DNA of 64,000 nucleotides, taken from contig FONK01000001.1 in the NCBI GenBank assembly GCA_900112915.1, positions 124,001 to 188,000 of the forward strand, read 5' to 3'. Each line of letters begins with the position of its first letter. The first letter of the stretch is position 1. Under the pieces are notes generated by a model, which saw only the letters and a list, made by a program, of their open reading frames with translations, was not told the DNA's origin and searched no databases. The translations under genes and the position numbers were made by a program. Shown one piece after another: positions 29,632 to 38,012 of this stretch. Source of the DNA: Peptostreptococcaceae bacterium pGA-8 (lineage in GTDB: Bacteria > Bacillota > Clostridia > Peptostreptococcales > Anaerovoracaceae).

Positions 29632-30582
29632 ATGAAGGGAAGAAAAGATATAGCTGAAAATGTAACGGTAATACAGAAACAGAGAGGTATAAAAGATTAT
29701 GCAGTTGGAATATACGCTCGTGTAAGTACAAGCCATAAAGCTCAAATGGATAGTTTATCGGCACAAGTATCGGGGTTGACGAGACTGGCAGTTGCACATA
29801 GAACATGGTTTGTTGCGGATGTTTTTATTGATGTTTCATCTGCTAAGACAGACTCGACAAGATCAGAATTTAATAGAATGATAAATGAGTGCGAGCAAGG
29901 GAATTTAGATATTATTCTTACTAAAAGTCTTAGCCGTTTTGGACGTGATGCTAAAGAAGGCTTAGAAGCTATTAGAAAAATTCGAGCAGCAGGGAAAAGA
30001 ATTATCTTTGAGAAAGATAAGATAGATACAGAGACCGTTAAAGATGAACTCCTGGTTAGCATAATTGAAGCATGTGACCAAGCAGAAAATGACTGGAGAA
30101 GTGAGAACATACGCTTAGGCTTGAAATGCAGAGCCGAGGATGGAACATCAGGACTTTACAATAGAGTCTGTTACGGCTATAGAAAAGATAAAAATGGAAT
30201 GCTTATCATTAATGATGAAGAGGCAAAAGTTGTTAAAATTATTTTTGACTGGTATCTTGAAGGATACAGTATCGGTGGAATAATCGATAAACTGGCAGAA
30301 AAGAAGATACAGACATCTAAAGGTAAAGAACGATGGAGTAAAAGAGCAATTGAATCCATGTTAACACGAGAAAAATATACAGGTGATGTGGCAATTGCTG
30401 ATTCTGGAGGATCTGATAATCGATATTTGAATAATAATCATCACGAAGGGATAATTTCAAAAGAGCAATTTGAAGCAGTTCAACTAGAAATGGAACTGCG
30501 TAGTAATGTGGAAATTGGAGAAGATGGAAAGGCTCGAAGAAAGAGTAGGAAATATAGTTCGAAGAGAGGTGATAAATTATGA
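29632..30582 (+). CDS. Large serine recombinase, C-terminally truncated
   Basis: Site-specific recombinase. Catalytic Ser32 sits in YARVST and the arginine set in LTKSLSRFGRD and ENDWRSENIRLGL. A recombinase domain follows, from about 150 to 300 (GYSIGGIIDKLAEKKIQTSK, TREKYTGDVAIADSG). At about residue 310, after RRKSRKYSSK, where full-length relatives enter a zinc ribbon and coiled coil of 150-200 more residues, the product stops. The catalytic domain is intact, but DNA-target binding by the zinc domain is lost. The stop overlaps the ATG of the next gene by 4 bases. It may be a relic kept for coupling or a minimal recombinase. Confidence 0.85.
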   Translation: MKGRKDIAENVTVIQKQRGIKDYAVGIYARVSTSHKAQMDSLSAQVSGLTRLAVAHRTWFVADVFIDVSSAKTDSTRSEFNRMINECEQGNLDIILTKSLSRFGRDAKEGLEAIRKIRAAGKRIIFEKDKIDTETVKDELLVSIIEACDQAENDWRSENIRLGLKCRAEDGTSGLYNRVCYGYRKDKNGMLIINDEEAKVVKIIFDWYLEGYSIGGIIDKLAEKKIQTSKGKERWSKRAIESMLTREKYTGDVAIADSGGSDNRYLNNNHHEGIISKEQFEAVQLEMELRSNVEIGEDGKARRKSRKYSSKRGDKL

Positions 30583-32537
30583 TGAAAAAATTAAAATACA
30601 GATTATTGTATTTATCATACTCATGTTTAAGAAAGTTTATGAGATTGTTATTTTTCATTTATGAAATTGTAAGACACCCAATTAAAAATATTTCAATATG
30701 GTTAGTAGGATTGTTAGCATTATTGATTTATGGAAGTCTATCTATAGAAATAAAAGGAAAAGACATGTTTTTTATGTCTGCTGGATTGGTATCAATAATT
30801 ACATTTATATCGAACTTTTTAGAGAAGCAGACGATTGATATTGAGAATAAAGATAATTTCTACTTGGGCTATAATATAAAAAAATTGAAATTTCATAATA
30901 ATTTTTGGTTTAAAAGATTTAATGAACTCCCAGTTAAACTTCTATTTTGGATAATTGCTATTCTTCCGATTATTTCTATTGGTGTTGAGTTAGATTATAA
31001 CTCTAAAGTATTAAATAAAATGCTTGGAATAATAGTTGCACATATTAAATATATAGATTCAATATGGCTTTCTGCATTCATAGTTGGTTCATTTTATTGC
31101 ATCGCCCTTTTGATAGAGACAGTAGATTTATCAAGAAAAAATTTCTCGCAAAGTTATTTGTATAAAATTACTAATAAATTTGAAAAACTCAAAATAAAAA
31201 TTGAGATAGAGCAGGACTTTGAAGAAATATTTAATAATATTTTCAATATTAAAAATATATTAGGATTAGAAAATAATTATTATAGCAATGTTGAAAGAGT
31301 CATTAATTACATTATTAACAAGGGGAATGAAGTTAGTGCAAGTGATTATGAAATTATAGAATTTTATAACATTGCATTTGAATGTGAAGGGAATAAAATT
31401 GATGAACTGCTAAATAGGGTATACAAATATACAAGGTGTGAAACAGACAAAAAGATAAAATTGTATATTGATACTTATCTACTTAGCAAAACTTTGAAAC
31501 TGCTTGAATTGTACTATCACATAAAATGGAATACAATAATTAAATTAAATGTGTTACCGATAGAAATTGTGAATATTGCAATTCAAGATTTAAGTAGATT
31601 GTTGGAAATAGAGACGAACTTGTATCAAAATGAAGATTATAAAAATATATTCTGGGGAATTTACACAGAATATAAATACAATTTATATAGCAAAGAAAAG
31701 GTAGAAAGTAATCTGCGTATTTCAGAAATATGTACAATTTTAGAAGAAAAGTTTAGAGATGTTAATTTCCTAAATCGAACTAATGATATAGATAGGATTA
31801 TTAAATTATTTGATGTTTTAAATAGAATAGATAATCAGATTACAAATCATGGATATTTATCCTCAATAATTAAAATTTCATTTGAACATATTATTGATAA
31901 TGAAAATAAAGATAATGAGTTTATTAAATTGTTTTTTGATAAGATGAAAAAACAGGGTTTACCAGAATATCTTATTTGCAAAAGAAATGCGGTTAGTAAG
32001 AACATATTATTGAGTGGGAACTTGATGTCAAATAATATTCTCGAGTATCTTCTGGGCTTTATGCAATTAGAAGATGTTATCGTGATATTGATTTTTAGAC
32101 TTGCATATGCAGAACGCTCTGGTAGAGCAATAATGGAAATTGATGAATTTAAAGTTTGGGAAAGTGCGATTAATAAACTTATAGTAAGAAAAGATATTGA
32201 TGATTTGAAAGAATCAAAATTTATTGATGAGTTGTGTTGCGAAATTTCGAAGTCACATGTTTCTCATTTTATATTCGAACAATTTATTAAATGGATGTGG
32301 TTTTCATTATTTGAAAGATTTGATGAAAATAGATATGAGGAATTCATAAAACTTGGCGAAGAAGGAATTAGAAGAAATTTTAGTTTAGATAGTTATATTA
32401 TTGTAAGACTGCTATTATGTAATTATTCCTACAGGACATTATGGGTGTTTGAGTTTAAAGAGGAAAATAAAAAGCAAATAGAAAATGAACTCTGTAGTAT
32501 TAAAGATATATTAAATATAAAAGGCGTACATATCTAG
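30579..32537 (+). CDS. 652-residue membrane protein of unknown function (recombinase cargo)
   Basis: The protein has about four N-terminal membrane spans within residues 37-180 (ISIWLVGLLALLIYGSL, MSAGLVSIITFIS, LLFWIIAILPIISIGVEL, WLSAFIVGSFYCIALLI). A 470-residue hydrophilic, Asn/Ile/Lys-rich, helical cytoplasmic part follows (for example KKIKLYIDTYLLSKTLKLLE). No motif is recognised. ATG 30579 overlaps the recombinase stop as ATGA, so translation is coupled. It is very AT-rich compared with 11-28 kb. Position as cargo of a recombinase module suggests an accessory or defence role, but that is inference only. Confidence 0.75.
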   Translation: MMKKLKYRLLYLSYSCLRKFMRLLFFIYEIVRHPIKNISIWLVGLLALLIYGSLSIEIKGKDMFFMSAGLVSIITFISNFLEKQTIDIENKDNFYLGYNIKKLKFHNNFWFKRFNELPVKLLFWIIAILPIISIGVELDYNSKVLNKMLGIIVAHIKYIDSIWLSAFIVGSFYCIALLIETVDLSRKNFSQSYLYKITNKFEKLKIKIEIEQDFEEIFNNIFNIKNILGLENNYYSNVERVINYIINKGNEVSASDYEIIEFYNIAFECEGNKIDELLNRVYKYTRCETDKKIKLYIDTYLLSKTLKLLELYYHIKWNTIIKLNVLPIEIVNIAIQDLSRLLEIETNLYQNEDYKNIFWGIYTEYKYNLYSKEKVESNLRISEICTILEEKFRDVNFLNRTNDIDRIIKLFDVLNRIDNQITNHGYLSSIIKISFEHIIDNENKDNEFIKLFFDKMKKQGLPEYLICKRNAVSKNILLSGNLMSNNILEYLLGFMQLEDVIVILIFRLAYAERSGRAIMEIDEFKVWESAINKLIVRKDIDDLKESKFIDELCCEISKSHVSHFIFEQFIKWMWFSLFERFDENRYEEFIKLGEEGIRRNFSLDSYIIVRLLLCNYSYRTLWVFEFKEENKKQIENELCSIKDILNIKGVHI

Positions 32538-32654
32538 TGCCTTTAAATAGCCTAATCGAAATTTTAAAACTAGACTTAATATTAAAGTTGGAACATTAGT
32601 AAAATCAATACTTTTATGATTCTTATGAAGAACTTGTAAATAGTCTAATAATCT

Positions 32655-32910
32655 CATGTGGAGACGGTCGTATTGATGTCAAGAGTTAAAGGCTAAACAG
32701 TCCAGAAAAGGCTTGAAATCAAGGGATTCCGATAAATCGTTCTATTTTGAACGATTGTCGGAATCCCTTTTTTAGACCGTTTGACAATAGTTCTGACCAC
32801 TGGAAAATAGAGAGTTGTGGCAACAGAACTGCTTTTTGTGCTTATGAGACTACAGAACTATTGTCAGAACCATTTTTTGAGGTGTTGAGACTATAGAACT
32901 GTTGTTAAAA
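32655..32910 (+). repeat. Attachment-site relic plus structured repeat (copy 1)
   Basis: Begins CATGTGGAGACGGTCGTATT, encoding H-V-E-T-V-V-L-M-S-R-V-K-G-stop. A strong hairpin at 32721-32773 follows (AAGGGATTCCGA / TCGGAATCCCTTTTTT). A second inverted repeat, TGACAATAGTTCTG (32782-32795) / CAGAACTATTGTCA (32853-32866), is exact over 14 bases. Similar sequences occur at 36333 and 49942. The rest of 32538-33002 has no gene. Confidence 0.6.
32721..32773 (+). terminator. Strong hairpin with T tail in the repeat
   Basis: A stem of about 22 bases (AAGGGATTCCGATAAATCGT half) with a six-base loop and seven T residues. It can act as terminator for the module to its left. Confidence 0.7.
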
Positions 32911-33002
32911 AAATGAAAAAATATAATTGTAAAATAGACTAATAATCATTATAATAAAAAACGACATATTATTATGCTAAAATTTATCATTAAGGAAATC
33001 CG

Positions 33003-33968
33003 TGTATAGATGAGATAAATGGGATTTCTGAAAATATAACAGTAATACAGCCTCGACGAGTAATAAAAGATTATGCCGTTGGAATTTATGTCATAGTCAG
33101 TACAAACTATAAAGAACAAATGAATAGTGTGGCAATACAGGCGTCAGGACTGACAAGACTTGCGTCTGCACATAGAACATGGTTCGTGGCGGATATCTTT
33201 ATTGATGTTGCTTCTGCTTCTGCAAAGGCAGATTCATATAGGTCTGAGTTTAGCCGTATGACTAGTGAATGTGAGAATGGGAGCATTGATATTATTCTTA
33301 CAAAAAGCATCAGCCGATTTGGACGCGATACACAGGAATGTCTTGAAGGCATCCGAAAGATTCGTGCCGCAGGAAAAAGAATTATTTTTGAAGGAGATAA
33401 GAGTGACACAGAAGCAATATGTGATGAACCACTTATCAGCGTTATTGAAGCCTGTGAACAGTCTGAGAATGAATGGAGAAGTGAAAATATACGCTGGGGA
33501 CTGAAGAAGAGAGCAGAGAGTGGTACATCAGGATTATATAATCGTCCTTGCTATGGATATAAAAAAGATAAACACGGGATGCTTGTCATAGACGATGAGC
33601 AGGCGAAGGTAGTCATAAATATTTTTAACTGGTATTTGGAAGTGTACAGCATTGGCGGGATTATAAATAGATTGGAAACAAACGGTATTAAATCGCCGAA
33701 AGGAAAAGACCGCTGGAGCAAGAAAGGAATTGAATCTACATTGACCAGGAGGAAGTATACCGGAGATGTGGCAATTGCTGATCCCGGTAGCTCTGAGAAT
33801 CAGTATTTGAATAAGGATCATCATGAGGGAATAATATCAAAAGAACAATTTGAAGCAGTCCAACTTGAAATGGCATCTCGTAGCAATGTGGAAATTGGAG
33901 AAGATGGAAAGATTCGGAGAAAGAGTAGGAAATATAGTTCGAAAAATAGGAAATGGGACTTGATATAA
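33003..33968 (+). pseudogene. Degenerate second serine recombinase copy, also C-terminally truncated
   Basis: A close homologue of the 29632 recombinase, collinear from SENITVIQ to SKEQFEAVQLEM and RRKSRKYSSK, where it too breaks off. Two defects show. The counterpart of the first start codon is absent (the frame is open to 33003 without a good start before ATG 33120). And the motif YARVST has become YVIVST, which changes the conserved Arg near the catalytic Ser. It is probably inactive. A different cargo follows: a 78-residue protein and a restriction-endonuclease-like pair. Confidence 0.8.
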
Positions 33969-34020
33969 TATGAAAATAGAGCGTATATAAACATACCAAA
34001 ACAAAGGAGGAGAACTATAT

Positions 34021-34257
34021 ATGCTGTATATAAAATTTGAGAGCTTTGATGATATTGAGGTTATGGGAGGTAAAAAGGATCACGGAATGTTTGTTCCCAT
34101 AATGGATGATAATGTTCATGCCGAGTGCGAAAGGTGTGGAGCCATAGAAAACATTATTCTCCTTTCAGTTTTATTGTCATGTCAGTATCGGCAAGAACTA
34201 CCTTCAAAGAAGGCAATGAATTTTGCAGAAAATATATGGAGAAAGTCGAACAATTAA
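34021..34257 (+). CDS. 78-residue protein of unknown function
   Basis: Starts just after AAAGGAGGAGAA with ATG 34021. It contains MLYIKFESFDDIEVMGG and an ECERCG cysteine pair. Proteins starting this way are small ICE/transposon-associated products of unknown role. The frame is complete and the ribosome binding site is strong. The following 34258-34534 has no gene, apart from a weak attachment-site-like sequence (CATGTGAAGGTGTAG at 34390). Confidence 0.5.
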   Translation: MLYIKFESFDDIEVMGGKKDHGMFVPIMDDNVHAECERCGAIENIILLSVLLSCQYRQELPSKKAMNFAENIWRKSNN

Positions 34258-34534
34258 TGAAGTGCTTAAAGCTGGATGAAAAATAGCTTAATTGAAAATA
34301 ATAGGCTTGAAAAAATCGAAAGGTTATGAGGATTGAAAAATCAATGGATTTTGTACCAATCTGTAATTTTTCAAATAGTATAAAAATCTCATGTGAAGGT
34401 GTAGTTTTAATTAAGAGGGGAGAAATGATGAGAATAGTTTAATAACTGACTATGCGATAGCTGTCAGAGAAAAAATGCGGTAACAGAGATCCTCTAAAAT
34501 TTCCAGGTTATATGCAAGGAGGTTAGTTATAATA

Positions 34535-35338
34535 ATGAATTTTTTACAAAATATTTTTCGTAAAAAGAATCAATTGAAAGATAGTATAGGAAACAATAAA
34601 AATCAGGGAATGGAGTTGATTGATTTAGTATTCTCTCTATACGATTATAGGATAAATAGAGAAAATTTAATCAATCCTAAACTTTTTAAAAACATTAGAG
34701 TTCAAGGGAAAAATATTGAACACAAAATAGATATATACATCGAATTTGTTCAGATGAATAATTTAGAAAGAACGGTTATAAAAATAATAGATAACAAAAT
34801 TGTAAAAGATGAAGATGTATGGCAGTTCGATAACCTCTTAAAAGATTTAGGTTACTTCCCTAAAGGAGTTTTATATTATAACGATAAAATAGATGAAAAA
34901 GCATTGAATATTGCTAATGACAAACATATTCAAGCTATATATTTTGATATTATGGAAGAAATAAGAACAAATGTTTTACAATCTATAAGTAAAGTTTTAC
35001 CTGATGAAAATGTTATTGGTGATCCTTTTTGGACGTTAATGCAAATTGATGAACGAACAAAAAATAATACAGGAAATTATTTTATTACAGGGAATTCTTT
35101 ACCACTTTTTACATCAAAAAAGCTCGCCGATGTATGCTGTAAACAACAAAAGGGTTACGCTGTATTTGGTATTTCACAACGTCATTTAGTATTTTTGATT
35201 TCTCTTGCAGAGTGTGGGCTTTTGCCATATAAATTAGGTCTTATTCAACCAAGTAAACAAAGCTCTTCCACAATAGACTATAATGTAAAAATGTATAGCG
35301 TAGATTATAACATTATTAGAGAAGTATATGTGAGGTGA
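34535..35338 (+). CDS. Restriction-endonuclease-like protein, probably catalytically degenerate
   Basis: The 267-residue protein starts after AAGGAGG. Its N-terminal part aligns in layout with the next gene's PD-(D/E)XK domain: HKIDIYIEF gives an Asp (residue 66), but the ExK strand reads VIKIIDN, so the Glu and Lys appear lost. The C-terminal half has IGDPFWTLM and LPLFTSKKLADVC, GISQRHLVFL, shared with the downstream protein. The pair thus looks like a gene duplication with one inactive copy, perhaps a heterodimer. It is followed after 4 bases by the active-looking partner. Confidence 0.65.
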   Translation: MNFLQNIFRKKNQLKDSIGNNKNQGMELIDLVFSLYDYRINRENLINPKLFKNIRVQGKNIEHKIDIYIEFVQMNNLERTVIKIIDNKIVKDEDVWQFDNLLKDLGYFPKGVLYYNDKIDEKALNIANDKHIQAIYFDIMEEIRTNVLQSISKVLPDENVIGDPFWTLMQIDERTKNNTGNYFITGNSLPLFTSKKLADVCCKQQKGYAVFGISQRHLVFLISLAECGLLPYKLGLIQPSKQSSSTIDYNVKMYSVDYNIIREVYVR

Positions 35339-35342
35339 AGAT

Positions 35343-36053
35343 ATGGGAAGAGGTGATGATTTTGAAAAAGTAGTTGAAGATATTTATTCACTACTTTCTG
35401 AGAAAGAGAGAATAAATGCAAAAATCCAAACGAAAGTCAAAATGGTGGGTGATGATGGAGCGACTCATGAAATAGATGTTCTTTATTCATTTGAGCACTT
35501 TGGTGTATTTTATCAAGTTGGTATAGAATGTAAAAATTGGAAAAAAACAATAAATGTTAGTGAATTAAGAAATTTCGATTACAAGCTGAAACATATTGGT
35601 GGAATTAATGGGATATTTATTTCTGCAGAAAGTGAATTTCAAAATGGTGCTTGTAAGGTATCGGAGTATAATGGAATTAAATTGATAAAATATGATGATT
35701 TTGATGCTTTTGCTATGTCTGAATATACTGAGTACTTAAAACCAGATTTCAATACAATAGGAGATCCTTTTTGGATGCTAATGAATACAGATGGTAAAAC
35801 ATCTATAGAAAAAAACAGTGTATTCTCAAATAAGATTTTACTATTTTCAAGTAAAAAATTGGCTGAAGATTACAAGTATAAAAATTTTGAGCAGAAATGT
35901 AATATTATTGTGGTTGGTGTTTCACAGGAACATTTAAAAGAAATAAAAAAAATTAATGAGTATAATAAGATTCGTGTGTATTTGATAGATTTTACTTTAG
36001 AAATTGCTGAATTAAGTCGATGGGATATAGATTTATATATACGACGGGATTAG
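35343..36053 (+). CDS. PD-(D/E)XK (Mrr-like) restriction endonuclease-type protein
   Basis: The 236-residue protein has a Mrr/PF04471-like nuclease core: HEIDVLYSF with Asp45, then VGIECKNWK with Glu62-x-Lys64, and later IFISAESEFQNGACKVSEYN, the typical third strand and helix. Its C-terminus, from IGDPFWMLM onward, matches the upstream protein. No methyltransferase is adjacent, so it is either a modification-dependent nuclease or the effector of a defence pair. The ribosome binding site AGGTGA is within the upstream stop. The module ends at the 36333 repeat. Confidence 0.75.
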   Translation: MGRGDDFEKVVEDIYSLLSEKERINAKIQTKVKMVGDDGATHEIDVLYSFEHFGVFYQVGIECKNWKKTINVSELRNFDYKLKHIGGINGIFISAESEFQNGACKVSEYNGIKLIKYDDFDAFAMSEYTEYLKPDFNTIGDPFWMLMNTDGKTSIEKNSVFSNKILLFSSKKLAEDYKYKNFEQKCNIIVVGVSQEHLKEIKKINEYNKIRVYLIDFTLEIAELSRWDIDLYIRRD

Positions 36054-36332
36054 AGGAGAGTTAGTTAAAATTTTTGAAATGGATAAGAAACTATGAATTG
36101 GATAGAATTAATATAGAATATTGATATTCTGCAAAATAAAATCCGCGATATGAAAGATCAACAAGGAAATACAATAGAATCTTACTTTTAGAAAATGCTA
36201 AAATGAGGGCATGGTTTTATAAAATAGCCTAATTGAGATTTGCAAAGACTGAGTGTACAGAATAGATGTAACATAAGTAAAATTAGCATTTTTACAAGTG
36301 TAGCGATAAGTTGAGAAATAGCCTAAAAATCT

Positions 36333-36600
36333 CATGTTGAGCCTGTTGTTCTACTGTCAAAAACAAAGGCTTAAAACCGTATAAAAGCCTTGAAATTAAG
36401 GGATTTCATGTAAATGAAAAATTTATCAGACTCGCTTTTTTGTGTTATGACAATAGCTTTATCCACTGGAAAATTGCAGGTCGTAGCAATAGAACTGCTT
36501 GTTTTGCTTGGTGTAACAACAGTGCTATTGTCAAAAGCGGGTCTTATGGGTATGTGACTATAGAACTATTGCCAAGAAAATAAAAATTAAAATTGTTAAA
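36333..36600 (+). repeat. Attachment-site relic plus structured repeat (copy 2)
   Basis: Starts CATGTTGAGCCTGTTGTTCT, encoding H-V-E-P-V-V-L-L-S-K-T-K-A-stop. As in copy 1, an imperfect hairpin region and the pair GACAATAGC / GCTATTGTC follow. The base change C/G in both arms relative to copy 1 keeps pairing. The interval 36054-36660 has no gene. Confidence 0.55.
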
Positions 36601-36732
36601 ATTAAGTAATTACTATGGATTCATAACAACTATTCTTACTTTGAAGTTAATATAATATAAATTGGTGTCCATGAATTATCCGCATGGACATGGGGGGATG
36701 CGGACAAAAACCTGGACACCTTCATTAACGGA

Positions 36733-36918
36733 TTAAGCTGAACACATGGATGCATCTCTATATTTAACAGGAAGCATCCATTTTGTTTTGAATTGAGTTC
36801 TATCGTTGTTGTAATAATTTATATATTCATCTATCGCATTTGAGAAAGTCTCAAATGATTCATAATTTTTTTCATATCCGTAATAACAAATTGATGTTAA
36901 GTTTAACTCTATAGACAA
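36733..36918 (-). pseudogene. C-terminal fragment of an IS3-family transposase
   Basis: Minus-strand frame with EYINYYNNDRTQFKTKWMLP, then KYRDASMCSA at the end. This is the end of an IS3/IS150-type OrfB integrase, after the catalytic E. The DDE residues are missing. On the right side of the gene end, an inverted pair around 36664 (GGTGTCC) and 36714 (GGACACC) looks like the element terminus. It is a left-over IS end. Confidence 0.75.
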
Positions 36919-36997
36919 CCATTAAGCACCTCAGAAAATGCTATAATTAAATCAGTATATTAGATTAGAATTTTTAGAATAAAATTTTCAAAATATA

Positions 36998-37028
36998 TTG
37001 ACCTGTCCGTTGGGGACAATGCTATATT
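36998..37028 (+). promoter_or_regulatory. MerR-type promoter with 19-bp spacer
   Basis: TTGACC (36998-37003) and TATATT (37023-37028) are separated by 19 bases that contain the dyad TGTCC-GTT-GGGGACA. An over-long spacer with a central palindrome is the hallmark of MerR-family promoters. It lies 24 bases before the MerR gene, so autoregulation is likely. Confidence 0.65.
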
Positions 37029-37051
37029 TCAATTAAAGGAGGTAGCAAACT

Positions 37052-37900
37052 ATGTTAAGAAATGAAATTCAAAGTAAAACAGGTTTAACAAGAAAAGCAA
37101 TCGAGTATTATGAGGAAAAAGGGCTTGTAAGTCCTAAAAAAGCTGAAAATGGCTATAGAGATTATAGCGATAAAGATTTGGAGATTTTAACTGAAATATC
37201 TCTATTTAGAAAAATTGGAATGAATATAGCTGAAATAGAAAGTTATTTGTTTTCTGAAAGAAACTCCTTATCTTCAGTTTTAAGAAGGAAACAACATCAA
37301 TTAGGCATTGAAGAAAAAAGAAAAGCAGTTCTTGAATTAATGATAAAAGATGAAAATCAGGAAATTATAAATGAGAAGATCGAATTGATTGAAGCAGAAG
37401 AATCAATCTATGAAAGATTAGAGAAATCATTTCCCAGCTATTTTGGACAAATGATGTTTGCAGCATACCAACCATTTTTGAATGAACCATTGGACAAAGA
37501 TGGGAAAGAAGCTTATGAAAAGTTTGTGAATTATTTAGATAATTTACCAACATTTGAATTGAGCAAGGACGAACAAAATTATATCGATGATGTCAGTTCA
37601 ACTTTTGATATGTTGATGCTGAAAAAAGCTAATGAAGATAAGATAAATGTGGTTGAAAATGCTGAAGAATGGATAAAAGCAAATTATAATAATATCTCAC
37701 AATATGAGGCGTATAAAAACAGTGCAGAATATCAAGATAGCCTGATGAAGCAAATTCAAGATAAGTTACAAAAGTTTATGCAAGACAATAAGTATTATGA
37801 AATAGCAATTCCCCTTATTAGAAAATTCAGCAAGAGTTATAATGAATATTATGAGAAATTGTTAAAAGTAAATGATATATACCTTGATATAAATAACTAA
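37052..37900 (+). CDS. MerR-family transcriptional regulator with long C-terminal domain
   Basis: The N-terminus is a MerR winged HTH (TGLTRKAIEYYEEKGLVSPKK, then GYRDYSDKDLEILTEISLF). A dimerising helix follows, and a C-terminal segment of about 150 residues of unknown type. It is longer than simple metal sensors, so it may bind a drug or peptide, as BmrR/TipA relatives do. Start ATG 37052 follows AAAGGAGG. No target operon is adjacent on the same strand; the next gene is a convergent adhesin. Confidence 0.85.
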   Translation: MLRNEIQSKTGLTRKAIEYYEEKGLVSPKKAENGYRDYSDKDLEILTEISLFRKIGMNIAEIESYLFSERNSLSSVLRRKQHQLGIEEKRKAVLELMIKDENQEIINEKIELIEAEESIYERLEKSFPSYFGQMMFAAYQPFLNEPLDKDGKEAYEKFVNYLDNLPTFELSKDEQNYIDDVSSTFDMLMLKKANEDKINVVENAEEWIKANYNNISQYEAYKNSAEYQDSLMKQIQDKLQKFMQDNKYYEIAIPLIRKFSKSYNEYYEKLLKVNDIYLDINN

Positions 37901-37966
37901 CTAGCCTCATTTTTTCACTTTATCTAGTGTGGTGCTATGGTACAAATGATGGATTCATAAAATTAT

Positions 37967-38012
37967 AAGGGGCTGTTACTCTAACGATTAGAAATTAGTG
38001 CGACAGCCCCTT
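37967..38012. terminator. Bidirectional hairpin between the MerR and adhesin genes
   Basis: The inverted repeat AAGGGGCTGT / ACAGCCCCTT (37967-37976 and 38003-38012) is exact. The minus-strand adhesin gene reads into it and stops in its loop. Confidence 0.6.

Noticed and set aside
34381-34420. Further attachment-site copy (CATGTGAAGGTGTAG)
   Set aside because: The preceding bases resemble the other copies, but the coding pattern is lost after four codons. Too weak to list as a site.
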